DNA of 64,000 bases. It comes from Castellaniella sp049673105. Its GTDB lineage: Bacteria > Pseudomonadota > Gammaproteobacteria > Burkholderiales > Burkholderiaceae_B. Each line of letters starts with the position of its first letter. Position 1 is the stretch's first letter. Position numbers and translations under genes: made by a program. The stretch is taken from positions 62,001 to 126,000 of the forward strand of contig NZ_JBATXG010000032.1 in NCBI RefSeq assembly GCF_049673105.1, in the 5' to 3' direction. The notes beneath the pieces are model-generated. The model made no database searches and was not told where the DNA came from. It saw nothing but the letters and a program-made list of their open reading frames with translations. Below, piece after piece: positions 8,223 through 16,561 of the stretch.

Positions 8223-8407
8223 CAAGGGAGTGATCCTCGGGGGACAAGAGAATCCCAGTGGCTATCCCTATATTAGCCGTCCGGGCATTTGTTACAGCTT
8301 GAGGTGCGAGATGCGATGGCGCCGGTGTACCGTAGAGAGACTTCTCATCATTGAAACAGTCATGCTTGCGCACGGACGCGGTCCGTGCTGACAGAAGGAG
8401 AATAACC

Positions 8408-8731
8408 ATGGGAATGACACACAAGATCGCGCTGGCCGCAGCCCTGGGACTGAGCGTCGCCACCTTGGCGGGGTGCTCCGTCGCCAATCATCAGGAATCC
8501 GTGGGCGAATATGTCGATGGGTCTGTCGTGACCACTCGGGTCAAGGCGAACATCGCCGAGAATTTAGGGGCGGGCGCGGCGGCCAACATCAATGTGAAGA
8601 CCATTCAGGGCGGAATTGTCCAGCTGTCAGGCTTCACCAAGACTCAGACGGAAAAAGACCGCGCCGGCCAGGTTGCCAGTGCGGTTCACGGTGTCAAGGA
8701 AGTCCACAACAATATCGTCGTGGCGCCCTGA
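8408..8731 (+). CDS. BON-domain lipoprotein
   Basis: This is a small (107-residue) lipoprotein. The lipobox is LATLAGC, so the mature protein starts at Cys ~22 and is probably anchored in the outer membrane. The rest is one BON domain: SVVTTRVKANIAENLG, then NVKTIQGGIVQLSGFTKTQTEKDRAG and VHGVKEVHNNIVV, as in OsmY-type envelope stress proteins. BON domains bind phospholipid or envelope surfaces. ATG 8408 has GAAGGAG seven bases upstream, which rules out the longer in-frame start at 8351. The gene is monocistronic and divergent from the amidase. The exact role is unknown. Confidence 0.88.
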   Translation: MGMTHKIALAAALGLSVATLAGCSVANHQESVGEYVDGSVVTTRVKANIAENLGAGAAANINVKTIQGGIVQLSGFTKTQTEKDRAGQVASAVHGVKEVHNNIVVAP

Positions 8732-8790
8732 CTGCCCGGACGGCAGTCCGCATGTCAGTGATGTTCGACACCTGCTGTTCTGGTGGCTGA

Positions 8791-10401
8791 TCACGCAGCG
8801 AGCCGGGGAAGCCCGTGGCGCACAGGGTTGGATGGTGCGGACGCTGTCTGGGAGGCTTCCTGGCGAAAGACGCCTGCCGCCTGAGCCAGATTGTGCGTCT
8901 GCGCATTCATGGTCAGCACCGAAGTCGAGGATTCTTCCGCCATGGCGGCGTTGCCTTGGGTCAGGTCGCCCAGCTGAATGAAGGTCTGCCGGATGCGCAG
9001 CAGGTCTTCGGATTGTTCCTGGCCGGCGGCATGGACCTGTCCGATCAGGTCGCTGACCTGCTGGTTGTGGTCCAGCACGTCGCCCATCGCTGCGGCAGCC
9101 TGCCGTGTGCGGGATACGCCGCTTTGGGCGATCTGCACGACTTCGTCGATCAGTTGATTGATTTCCTTGGCGGCGCCGGCGGATCGCTGGGCCAGGGCGC
9201 GGACCTCGCCGGCGACCACGGCGAAACCGCGTCCCTGTTCGCCGGCGCGAGCCGCTTCCACGGCTGCATTCAGCGCCAGGATGTTCGTTTGAAACGCGAT
9301 GCTGTCGATCACGCCCACGATGTCGCCGATGCGTTTGCTGGCAGTATCCATCTGTTCGATCTGGGTGGCGGCTTCCTGGACGATCCGCGCCGCCCGGCCC
9401 GCCGATGCGCTGGATGCCTGCGCCAGAGAGACGGCGGTCTGGGCATGGTTGTGGTTTTCCTCGATCAGGTTGCCCAGGCGTTCCATGTCGCAGGCGGTGG
9501 CGTGCAGGCGGTTGGCGGCGGATTCGGTCTGGGTGCTGAGATGCTGGCTGCCCTGCGCGATTTCCGCCGAAGCATGACGTAGCCCCTGCAACTGGTTTTG
9601 CACGTCATCGACGAAGGAGCACAGATTCAGGCTGCTTTGCTTGATGGCTTTCTGGATGGACGCGATTTCGTCCAGGCGTGTCAGGCGCCAGTCGTCCACG
9701 CGCTGGCCGCTGGCCGCCTGGATGGCTTGCTGCTGAATGGCGCGCAGGGGCCGGATCAGACGGCGTTCCAGCAGATGGCCCGCCAGGGCGGTCAGACCCA
9801 GCCCGGCGGCGCTGGCGATCAGCCAGCCTTGCCCGGTCAGGCCTGCCGCCGCCGTGGACAGCGACCAGGCCCCCCAGAGGCCGCCCAGTGTCAGGGCCAT
9901 CCGCTGGCGCAGCGAGACGGTGCGCAGGCGGTTGCGCCAGCGCCGCCAGCCGGTGTCAAAGAGCAGTCCGTGGTGAAAGCGGACCTTTTGACGGCCCTGG
10001 GCGAAGTCCTGGAAGATGCGTTCGGCGGCCTGGATTTCCGGTATGCTGGGCTTGGTGCGCACCGAGATGTAGCCGCTCAGGACGCCGTGGTGATAGACCG
10101 GCGCCACGTTGGCCCGCACCCAATAGGTGTCGCCGTTCTTGCAGCGGTTCTTCAGCACGGCGGTCCAGGATCGCCCCTGTTTCAGGGTGTCCCACAGGTC
10201 CTGGTAGGCGGCAGGCGGCACGTCGGGGTGGCGCACGATGTTGTGGGCCTTGCCCAGCAGTTCTGCGTATTCGAAGCCGCTGACGCGCACAAAAGCGGCG
10301 TTGGCATAGGTGATCCGCCCTTTCGTGTCGGTGGCAGACAGCAGGGTTTCATGATCGGGAAAGTCATGTATCCGCTGCGTGACAGGCAGATTTTTGAGCA
10401 T
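8791..10401 (-). CDS. Aer-like methyl-accepting chemotaxis protein with N-terminal PAS domain
   Basis: Residues ~10-120 form a PAS domain (FPDHETLLSATDTKGRITYAN, NIVRHPDVPPAAYQDLW, GDTYWVRANVAPVYHHG), the class that binds FAD in Aer. A hydrophobic pair around 165-205 anchors the protein without a large periplasmic loop, followed by a HAMP-like stretch (RRLIRPLRAIQQQAIQAASG). The rest is a cytoplasmic signalling coiled coil with the hairpin tip NAAVEAARAGEQGRGFAVVA, where CheA/CheW dock. It therefore probably senses internal redox or energy state. No other chemotaxis genes are nearby. Its promoter lies in the AT-rich intergenic region shared with ahpC. Confidence 0.9.
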   Translation of the reverse strand: MLKNLPVTQRIHDFPDHETLLSATDTKGRITYANAAFVRVSGFEYAELLGKAHNIVRHPDVPPAAYQDLWDTLKQGRSWTAVLKNRCKNGDTYWVRANVAPVYHHGVLSGYISVRTKPSIPEIQAAERIFQDFAQGRQKVRFHHGLLFDTGWRRWRNRLRTVSLRQRMALTLGGLWGAWSLSTAAAGLTGQGWLIASAAGLGLTALAGHLLERRLIRPLRAIQQQAIQAASGQRVDDWRLTRLDEIASIQKAIKQSSLNLCSFVDDVQNQLQGLRHASAEIAQGSQHLSTQTESAANRLHATACDMERLGNLIEENHNHAQTAVSLAQASSASAGRAARIVQEAATQIEQMDTASKRIGDIVGVIDSIAFQTNILALNAAVEAARAGEQGRGFAVVAGEVRALAQRSAGAAKEINQLIDEVVQIAQSGVSRTRQAAAAMGDVLDHNQQVSDLIGQVHAAGQEQSEDLLRIRQTFIQLGDLTQGNAAMAEESSTSVLTMNAQTHNLAQAAGVFRQEASQTASAPSNPVRHGLPRLAA

Positions 10402-10480
10402 GGATCACTCCGGGTTGCTTGAGGTGTAAAATAATCTATATATATCAATAGGTTAATTTCTTTCGAGATGAATGTTATCT

Positions 10481-10503
10481 GGATTCTTACATATAGAGAA
10501 TCC
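10481..10503. repeat. Inverted repeat between chemoreceptor and ahpC genes
   Basis: GGATTCT (10481-10487) and AGAATCC (10497-10503) form a perfect 7 bp dyad with a 9 bp spacer, 80 bp upstream of the chemoreceptor start, in a strikingly AT-rich stretch of an otherwise GC-rich window. It may be a regulator-binding site for either divergent gene. No regulator is identified. Confidence 0.4.
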
Positions 10504-10547
10504 GTTGAGTATGCGGATATTGCATAATCGATTCAGTGGGACTGGTG

Positions 10548-10584
10548 ATAGTCAATTTCAATCGTATCAATAAAATCTATCAAT
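10548..10584 (+). promoter_or_regulatory. OxyR-like binding site upstream of ahpC
   Basis: The spaced tetramers ATAG (10548), CAAT (10559), ATAA (10570) and CAAT (10581), each separated by 7 bp, match the OxyR pattern ATAG-N7-CTAT-N7-ATAG-N7-CTAT at 13 of 16 positions. The site ends about 80 bp before the ahpC start, where OxyR activates peroxide genes in other proteobacteria. No oxyR gene is in the window. Confidence 0.55.
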
Positions 10585-10599
10585 TTTACTTATTGATAG
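10577..10599. repeat. Perfect 8 bp inverted repeat in the ahpC promoter region
   Basis: CTATCAAT (10577-10584) and ATTGATAG (10592-10599) are perfect inverted copies with a 7 bp spacer. The left arm overlaps the last tetramer of the OxyR-like site. It could be a second operator, an alternative register for a tetrameric LysR-type regulator, or a short hairpin in the ahpC leader. Confidence 0.45.
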
Positions 10600-10665
10600 A
10601 GATTGCCTACACTGGATCCCGTTGCCACTGAGGCCACTTACCGAACCACTGAATAAGGAGCACAC

Positions 10666-11229
10666 ATGTCTCTGATCAACACCACGATCAAGCCCTTTAA
10701 AGCCACTGCCTATCACAATGGCAAGTTCGTCGAGGTCAGCGACCAGACCGTCGCGGGCAAATGGGCGGTTTTCGTGTTCTACCCCGCCGACTTCACCTTC
10801 GTGTGCCCGACCGAACTGGAAGACCTGGCCGATCATTACGCCGAGTTCCAGAAGATGGGCGTCGAGGTCTACTCCGTGTCCACCGACACGCACTTCGCCC
10901 ACAAGGCCTGGCACGACACGTCCGACGCCATCAAGAAGGTCAACTACCCGATGATCGGCGACCCGACCCACACGCTGTCGAAGAACTTCGACGTGCTGAT
11001 CGAAGAAGAAGGCATCGCCCTGCGCGGTACTTTCGTGGTCAACCCGGCTGGCGAAATCAAGGTCCTGGAAATCCATGACAACGGCATCGGTCGCGACGCG
11101 TCCGAACTGCTGCGCAAGGTCAAGGCTGCTCAGTACATCGCTGCTCACCCCGGCGAAGTTTGCCCGGCCAAGTGGGAAGAAGGCGCCAAGACCCTGACCC
11201 CGTCCCTGGATCTGGTCGGCAAGATCTGA
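10666..11229 (+). CDS. ahpC: Alkyl hydroperoxide reductase subunit C (typical 2-Cys peroxiredoxin)
   Basis: AhpC reduces H2O2, organic hydroperoxides and peroxynitrite in the cytoplasm. The peroxidatic Cys is in FTFVCPTELEDLADHY (~residue 47) and the resolving Cys in HPGEVCPAKWEEG (~166). The length of 187 residues is exactly typical of the AhpF-coupled subgroup. The start has AAGGAG six bases upstream. It is followed 163 bp downstream by ahpF, its electron donor, with two stable hairpins between them. The upstream OxyR-like site suggests peroxide induction. Confidence 0.97.
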   Translation: MSLINTTIKPFKATAYHNGKFVEVSDQTVAGKWAVFVFYPADFTFVCPTELEDLADHYAEFQKMGVEVYSVSTDTHFAHKAWHDTSDAIKKVNYPMIGDPTHTLSKNFDVLIEEEGIALRGTFVVNPAGEIKVLEIHDNGIGRDASELLRKVKAAQYIAAHPGEVCPAKWEEGAKTLTPSLDLVGKI

Positions 11230-11244
11230 TCCCCGTCAGCTGAT

Positions 11245-11277
11245 CGATGCAGGGCGGCGATAGCCGTCCGAGCATCG
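11245..11277 (+). other. Stable stem-loop after ahpC
   Basis: CGATGC...GCATCG encloses GGGCGGC-GATA-GCCGTCC, giving about 13 base pairs (one G-U) with a GATA tetraloop. It has no T-run, so it is more likely an mRNA 3'-end stabiliser or processing structure than a terminator. Confidence 0.6.
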
Positions 11278-11288
11278 CATGCTGCGAC

Positions 11289-11322
11289 AGCGGCCCGTCT
11301 CTGGGCGGGCCGCCCATTTTTC
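11289..11322 (+). terminator. Rho-independent terminator between ahpC and ahpF
   Basis: GCGGCCCG (11290-11297) pairs with CGGGCCGC (11306-11313) across an 8-base loop, followed by CCATTTTT. It should end most ahpC transcripts and let only a fraction read into ahpF, consistent with the need for far more AhpC than AhpF. Confidence 0.75.
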
Positions 11323-11392
11323 CCCGTACTTTTATTCGGGCAATGCCACCATGGTTTTGCCATGGGGATGTTTTTTCCAAAAAGGTGTGAAT

Positions 11393-12967
11393 ATGCTGGA
11401 TGCGAACCTCAAAGGCCAATTAGGAACTTATCTCGAGCGGGTGACTGCACCCGTCGAGCTGCGCGCCTCCCTGGATGGCAGCACCCAGGCGCAGGAATTG
11501 CGTGTCTTTCTGGAAGAAATCGTCGGCCTGTCCGATAAGCTGTCGCTGTCGGAGGTCGCCGCCCCGGATGGCCGCAGCCCTTCGTTTGAAATCGCCCGGG
11601 CCGGCAGCGACATCGGCGTGCGTTTCGCCGGCATGCCGCTGGGGCACGAATTCACCTCGCTGGTGTTGGCGCTGTTGCAGGTCGGCGGCCATCCGCCCAA
11701 GCTGGATGACGATGTGATCGAGCAGATCCGCAGCCTGCCGGGCGACTATCAGTTCGAAACGTATTTTTCCCTGTCGTGCCAGAACTGCCCCGACGTGGTG
11801 CAGGCGCTGAACGTGATGTCGGTCATCAATCCGCGCATCCGCCACGTGGCCATCGATGGCGCCCTGTTCCAGGAAGAAGTGCAGAAGCGCGAAATCCTGT
11901 CCGTGCCGGCGGTGTTTCTGAACGGCGAGCTGTTTCATCAGGGCCGTGCCGGGGTCGAGGAAATCCTGGCCAAGCTGGATGTCGGTAATGACGATGCCAA
12001 GGTCGAAGCCCTGAACGCCCGCGAAGAATTTGATGTGCTGGTGGTCGGCGGCGGCCCGGCGGGCGCCGCGGCGGCTGTCTATGCCGCTCGCAAGGGCATC
12101 CGCACCGGCGTAGTGGCAGAGCGTTTCGGCGGCCAGGTGCTGGACACCATGGCGATCGAAAACTACCTGTCGGTCCTGGAAACCGAAGGACCCAAGTTCG
12201 GCGTGGCGCTGGAGCAGCACGTCAAGGCCTACGAGGTCGACATCATGAACCTGCAGCGGGCAGCCAAGCTGGTGCCGGGCAAATCCATCCAGGTCGAATT
12301 GGCCAGCGGCGCGGTCTTGAAGGCCAAAAGCGTGATCCTGTCCACCGGAGCCCGGTGGCGCCAGATCAATGTGCCGGGCGAAGACGAATACCGCAATCGC
12401 GGTGTGGCCTACTGCCCGCACTGCGATGGCCCCTTGTTCAAGGGCAAGCGGGTGGCGGTGATTGGCGGCGGCAACTCGGGTGTCGAAGCAGCGATCGACC
12501 TGGCCGGTATCGTGGGCCACGTCACGCTGGTGGAATACGGCGATGCCTTGCGGGCGGATGAAGTTCTGCAGCGCAAATTGCGCAGCCTGTCCAATGTCGT
12601 CATTCTGACGTCGGCCCAGACCACGGAAATCCATGGCGACGGCAAGCGTGTGACGGGCCTGAGCTACAAGAGCCGCAAGAGCGGGGATGTCCATCAAGTC
12701 GAGCTGGAAGGCGTGTTCATCCAGATCGGCCTGGTACCCAATACCGAGTGGCTGAAGGGGGCGGTGGCTCTGACCGAGCGCGGCGAAATCGAGATCGATG
12801 CGCGCGGCCAGACCTCGGTGCCGGGTGTGTTTGCCGCCGGCGATGCGACGACGGTGCCTTACAAGCAGATCATCATCGCCGCCGGAGACGGCGCCAAAGC
12901 CGCTCTGTCCGCCTTTGATCATTTGATCCGCAGTTCGGTGGAAACGGAAGCGACGGCAGCCGCCTGA
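11393..12967 (+). CDS. ahpF: Alkyl hydroperoxide reductase subunit F (NADH:peroxiredoxin reductase)
   Basis: This flavoprotein transfers electrons from NADH to AhpC. The N-terminal tandem thioredoxin-fold domain has the redox pair in FSLSCQNCPDVVQALN. The C-terminal thioredoxin-reductase-like part has the FAD site VLVVGGGPAGAAAAVYAARKG, the second redox pair in YCPHCDGP, the NAD(P) site VAVIGGGNSGVEAAIDLAG and the closing FAD motif GVFAAGDATT. At 524 residues it is full length. ATG 11393 has AAAGG 7 bp upstream; a longer frame from 11279 would run through the terminator and is not the start. Confidence 0.96.
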   Translation: MLDANLKGQLGTYLERVTAPVELRASLDGSTQAQELRVFLEEIVGLSDKLSLSEVAAPDGRSPSFEIARAGSDIGVRFAGMPLGHEFTSLVLALLQVGGHPPKLDDDVIEQIRSLPGDYQFETYFSLSCQNCPDVVQALNVMSVINPRIRHVAIDGALFQEEVQKREILSVPAVFLNGELFHQGRAGVEEILAKLDVGNDDAKVEALNAREEFDVLVVGGGPAGAAAAVYAARKGIRTGVVAERFGGQVLDTMAIENYLSVLETEGPKFGVALEQHVKAYEVDIMNLQRAAKLVPGKSIQVELASGAVLKAKSVILSTGARWRQINVPGEDEYRNRGVAYCPHCDGPLFKGKRVAVIGGGNSGVEAAIDLAGIVGHVTLVEYGDALRADEVLQRKLRSLSNVVILTSAQTTEIHGDGKRVTGLSYKSRKSGDVHQVELEGVFIQIGLVPNTEWLKGAVALTERGEIEIDARGQTSVPGVFAAGDATTVPYKQIIIAAGDGAKAALSAFDHLIRSSVETEATAAA

Positions 12968-12989
12968 TTGAGTCTTTGGTGTGCATCCA

Positions 12990-13018
12990 GGGCCCTGCAC
13001 AATTTGCAGGGCCTTTTT
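12990..13018 (+). terminator. Rho-independent terminator of ahpF
   Basis: A perfect 9 bp stem GGCCCTGCA / TGCAGGGCC (12991-12999 and 13005-13013) with loop CAATT is followed directly by TTTTT, 24 bp after the ahpF stop. Confidence 0.92.
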
Positions 13019-13098
13019 CTCCATCAGACTCGGGGCGCCGATACAATCATGTTTTGCGCCGTTCATGCCCGGCGTGACCCCCCCTGATCGAGCCTCTC

Positions 13099-13734
13099 AT
13101 GTTGTCTGAATACGGCGTTCTGGATGTCTGGACCTACCTGGCCGGTGTCATTGTCATTGTGCTGCTGCCTGGGCCCAATTCGCTGTTCGTGTTGGCGATT
13201 GGCGCGGGGCGAGGGGTCCGGGCTGGTTATCAGGCGGCCTTTGGCGTGTTCGTCGGCGATTCTATCCTGATGACTCTGACGGCCGCCGGCGCCGCCTCGG
13301 TGCTGCGGCTGCTGCCGATGTTGTTCATCGCGCTGAAAGCCGCCGGTGCGGTCTATCTGACGTATCTGGGCATTCGCTTGCTCTTGTCGGCGTGGCGCCC
13401 TGGGCCGGCCCAGACACATACAGTGTCCGGCGGCCCCGGCAGTCCTTTCCGAAAGGCGCTGCTGCTCAGCTTGCTCAATCCCAAGGCGATCCTGTTTCTG
13501 CTGTCGTTCTTCGTGCAGTTCGTCGATCCCTCGTATGCGCATCCGGCCTTGTCCTTCCTGATACTGGCCGCCTTGTTGCAGGTTTGCAGCCTGCTGTATC
13601 TGTCGTCCCTGATTTTCGGGGGCTCGCGCCTGGCCGGGGCCTTCCGGCGGCGTCAGGGGCTGGCGCGCGCGGGTAGCGGCCTGGTTGGGGCGCTGTTTCT
13701 GTGGTTTGCCGGGCGCATGGCTTTTGAGTCCTGA
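13099..13734 (+). CDS. leuE: LeuE-like amino acid exporter (LysE/RhtB superfamily)
   Basis: This inner-membrane efflux protein has about six membrane segments. The N-terminal signature (EYGVLDVWTYLAGVIVIVLLPGPNSLFVL) and the KALLLSLLNPKAILFLLSFFVQFVD segment follow E. coli LeuE closely, and the length (211) is the same, so leucine or similar neutral amino acids are the likely substrates. It stands alone between the ahpF terminator and the nucleoside importer operon. The family is certain; the substrate is inferred from similarity recalled, not searched. Confidence 0.85.
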   Translation: MLSEYGVLDVWTYLAGVIVIVLLPGPNSLFVLAIGAGRGVRAGYQAAFGVFVGDSILMTLTAAGAASVLRLLPMLFIALKAAGAVYLTYLGIRLLLSAWRPGPAQTHTVSGGPGSPFRKALLLSLLNPKAILFLLSFFVQFVDPSYAHPALSFLILAALLQVCSLLYLSSLIFGGSRLAGAFRRRQGLARAGSGLVGALFLWFAGRMAFES

Positions 13735-13797
13735 TCATCGCGCCATATGACAGGCATTATCACTCTGGGCTAATATCCGACATTCACCAAACGTGAT

Positions 13798-13896
13798 GTC
13801 CCGGCGCCGGGACCCCGGACACGACCGTGTAGCGGGCCTGGCGGTTCTCTTCATTCAGGTTTGTACGGTCCGCCTAGGGGTTTGTCCCCTTTAGGC
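13798..13896 (+). other. Structured leader region before the nucleoside importer
   Basis: The 232 bp between leuE and the ABC gene hold a perfect 16 bp palindrome (GTCCCGGCGCCGGGAC, 13798-13813). A hairpin follows with arms GCCTA-GGGG (13872-13880) and CCCC-TT-TAGGC (13886-13896) and loop TTTGT. No T-run follows either, and neither matches a riboswitch class I can name. It may be a leuE transcript end plus an untranslated leader of the importer operon. Confidence 0.35.
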
Positions 13897-13922
13897 CGCT
13901 TCCTGCTTCCTGAGTAGAATTT

Positions 13923-13954
13923 TTCGAATCCGGCTGTTTCACGAACGATTCGAA
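13923..13954. promoter_or_regulatory. Inverted repeat just upstream of the importer operon start
   Basis: TTCGAATC (13923-13930) and GATTCGAA (13947-13954) are perfect inverted copies with a 16 bp spacer, ending 12 bp before the ATG of the ATPase gene. The position suggests an operator or a leader hairpin that covers the ribosome-binding site (AGGA at ~13955). Confidence 0.4.
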
Positions 13955-13966
13955 CAGGACGCCTGC

Positions 13967-15502
13967 ATGCCGCCGCGACTGGCCTTACGCTCCATCACTA
14001 AAACTTATCCCGCCGTCCGCGCCAACGACGCGGTGGATTTGACGGTCGAGCCTGGCGAAATCCATGCTGTGCTGGGTGAAAACGGGGCGGGAAAATCCAC
14101 TCTGATGAAAATCATCTACGGGGTGGTCCGGCCCGATGCCGGCACGGTCGAATGGGACGGGCAGCCCGTCCAGATCGCCCACCCGGCGGCGGCCAGAGCG
14201 CTGGGGCTGGGCATGGTGTTCCAGCATTTTTCCCTGTTCGATACCCTGACGGTGGCGGAAAACATCGCGCTGGGTTTGCCGTCCGATACCGACCTGCGGG
14301 AACTGGCCGGCCGTATCGCCCGGACCGCGGAACAATACGGCCTGGATGTCCAGCCCAACCGGCATGTGCACACCTTGTCCGTGGGTGAACGCCAGCGCGT
14401 CGAGATCGTGCGCGCCCTGCTGGGCAAGCCGCGTTTGCTGATTCTGGACGAACCTACTTCAGTGCTGACCCCGCAGGCGGTGCTGCGGCTCTTTGATGTA
14501 TTGCGCCGGCTGGCAGCCGAAGGCTGCAGCATTCTGTACATCAGCCACAAGCTCGATGAGATCCGCAACCTGTGCCATCGCTGCACCGTCATGCGGGCAG
14601 GGCGGGTGACGGGGGTCTGCGACCCCCGTCAGGAAACCGCAGCCAGTCTGTCGCGTTTGATGATTGGCGCCGATCTGCCGGTGCAGCAGCGTCAGGCGCG
14701 CCCCGCCGGACCGGTGCTGCTGCAGGCCCGAGGCCTGGACCTGCCGGCTGCCCACCCCTTTGCCACGCCTTTGTCCCGGATCGGCTTCGATCTGCATGCC
14801 GGGGAAATCCTGGGGGTGGCAGGGGTGTCCGGCAATGGGCAGCAGGAGCTTCTGGGGGTGTTGTCGGGTGAAGACCTGAGGGTTGCGCCGGACTCGATCC
14901 TACTGGACGGGGCGCCCATCGGCCAGCAGTCGGCAGCCTGGCGGCGCGCGCGCGGCCTGGCGTTCGTGCCCGAAGAACGTCTGGGGCGCGGCGCGGTGCC
15001 GGAATTATCTCTGGCCCGCAATCTGCTGTTGTCGCATCAGGGGGAACAGACCGTGCGGCATGGCTGGATCCTGTCGGGTGCCGTGCAGCGCATCACCGTC
15101 GGCATCATCGACCGTTTCCAGGTCAAGGCGGCTGGGCCGCAGGCGCTGGCCAGCAGCCTGTCGGGCGGCAATCTGCAGAAATTCATCGTGGGCCGCGAGG
15201 TCGTGCGTCAGCCCCGGTTGTTGATCATCGCTCAGCCGACCTGGGGGGTGGACGTGGGCGCGGCGGCGCAGATTCGCAGCGAGCTGTTGGCCTTGCGCGA
15301 CGCGGGCTGCGCCATCTTGCTGATTTCCGAGGAGCTCGACGAATTGCTGGAACTGTCCGATCGGCTGATCGTCATGGCCAAAGGCCGTATTTCCCCGCCC
15401 ATTGCCCGTGAGCAGGCTGACCGCGAACAGATCGGCCAATGGATGAGCGGCCTGTGGCCAGGGGCCTCTGATGTCGTCCCCGAGGAGACCGTTCATGCTT
15501 GA
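13967..15502 (+). CDS. Nucleoside-type ABC importer ATPase, two nucleotide-binding domains
   Basis: This is a duplicated sugar/nucleoside-class ATPase (NupO/YufO, RbsA-like). Domain 1 has Walker A GENGAGKST, signature LSVGERQRVEI and Walker B LLILDEPTS. Domain 2 has a degenerate P-loop (GVSGNGQQELLGVLSGE), signature LSGGNLQKFIVGRE and LLIIAQPTWGVD in place of a normal Walker B, the usual asymmetry of this family. It powers import together with the two permeases and BMP-type binding protein downstream. ATG 13967 has AGGA eight bases upstream; the stop overlaps the next start. Confidence 0.93.
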   Translation: MPPRLALRSITKTYPAVRANDAVDLTVEPGEIHAVLGENGAGKSTLMKIIYGVVRPDAGTVEWDGQPVQIAHPAAARALGLGMVFQHFSLFDTLTVAENIALGLPSDTDLRELAGRIARTAEQYGLDVQPNRHVHTLSVGERQRVEIVRALLGKPRLLILDEPTSVLTPQAVLRLFDVLRRLAAEGCSILYISHKLDEIRNLCHRCTVMRAGRVTGVCDPRQETAASLSRLMIGADLPVQQRQARPAGPVLLQARGLDLPAAHPFATPLSRIGFDLHAGEILGVAGVSGNGQQELLGVLSGEDLRVAPDSILLDGAPIGQQSAAWRRARGLAFVPEERLGRGAVPELSLARNLLLSHQGEQTVRHGWILSGAVQRITVGIIDRFQVKAAGPQALASSLSGGNLQKFIVGREVVRQPRLLIIAQPTWGVDVGAAAQIRSELLALRDAGCAILLISEELDELLELSDRLIVMAKGRISPPIAREQADREQIGQWMSGLWPGASDVVPEETVHA

Positions 15503-16559
15503 ACTCGTCCCCCGCGCCCAACCCTCGCGCCGCATGGCGTGGCTGTCGCCTTTGCTGGCTCTGGCGCTGACCGCCCTGTGCGGGGTGTTCATGTTCCTGG
15601 CGGTCGGCAAATCCCCCCTGCAGGGGCTGGCGATCTTTTTCATCGAACCCATCAGCAGCCTGCGAGGCTGGGCGGAAGTCGGGGTCAAGGTCGCGCCGCT
15701 GCTCTTGTGCGCGGTGGGGCTGGCGCTGTGCTTTCGATCCAATATCTTCAATATCGGCGCCGAAGGGCAATTGGTGGTTGGCGCCATCACTGCCGGCGCC
15801 TTCATCCTGCAGTTCGACGATGGGACGGGCGGGGGCGGCGGCCCGCTGATGATCACGCTGGCGCTGGTCGCCGGGGCGCTGGGTGGTGCGTGCTGGGCGG
15901 CTCTGGTGGCCTGGTTGCGGGACCGCTATAACGCCAATGAAATTCTGGTGTCTCTGATGCTGGTCTATGTCGCGCAGTTGCTGCTCAGCTATCTGGTGCA
16001 TGGCGTGATGCGCGACCCCGATGGGTTCGGCTTTCCCCAGTCGCGCCTGTTCGACGATAGTTTTCTGCTGCCGGTCCTGGCAGGCACGCGCCTGCATTTG
16101 GGATTCGTGCTGGCGCTGATGGCCGCCTTGTTCGCCTGGCTGCTGCTGTCCCGTTTGTTTGCCGGCTATCGCTTGACGGTGGGCGGCCTGGCGCCCTTGG
16201 CCGCTCGTTATGCCGGGTTTTCTTCGCGGCGGGCGCTGTGGGGTTGCATGCTGGGTTCAGGTGCGCTGGCCGGTGTCGCGGGCGCCTGTGAAATCATGGG
16301 GCCCATCGGCCAGGTGACGCCGTCCGTATCCCCCGGCTACGGCTTTGCGGCCATCATCGTGGCCTTTGTCGGGCGCTTGCACCCGATCGGGGTGGTGTTC
16401 GCCAGCTTCATCATGGCGCTGTTTTACATCGGCGGCGAATTGTCCCAGACGCGCTTGGGCATGCCGAATGCCATCACCGGGATATTCCAGGGCATTCTGC
16501 TGTTTTCCCTATTGGCTTGCGATACCCTGATCCATCAACGATTGCGCTGGAGACGCTGA
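15495..16559 (+). CDS. Nucleoside-type ABC importer permease 1 (BPD_transp_2 family)
   Basis: This 354-residue inner-membrane permease has about 9-10 hydrophobic segments. It contains the family block GVKVAPLLLCAVGLALCFRS-NIFNIGAEGQL and the later GYGFAAIIVAFVGRLHP segment. ATG 15495 is preferred over 15471 because AGGAG lies 7 bp upstream; the start overlaps the ATPase stop by 8 bp, implying translational coupling. Members of this family (NupP/YufP) carry purine or pyrimidine nucleosides; the exact substrate here is not determinable. Confidence 0.92.
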   Translation: MLELVPRAQPSRRMAWLSPLLALALTALCGVFMFLAVGKSPLQGLAIFFIEPISSLRGWAEVGVKVAPLLLCAVGLALCFRSNIFNIGAEGQLVVGAITAGAFILQFDDGTGGGGGPLMITLALVAGALGGACWAALVAWLRDRYNANEILVSLMLVYVAQLLLSYLVHGVMRDPDGFGFPQSRLFDDSFLLPVLAGTRLHLGFVLALMAALFAWLLLSRLFAGYRLTVGGLAPLAARYAGFSSRRALWGCMLGSGALAGVAGACEIMGPIGQVTPSVSPGYGFAAIIVAFVGRLHPIGVVFASFIMALFYIGGELSQTRLGMPNAITGIFQGILLFSLLACDTLIHQRLRWRR

Positions 16560-16561
16560 CC

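Noticed and set aside
11420..13066. A 548-codon minus-strand frame opposite ahpF
   Set aside because: ahpF has all redox and nucleotide motifs; the antisense frame has none and crosses the terminator.
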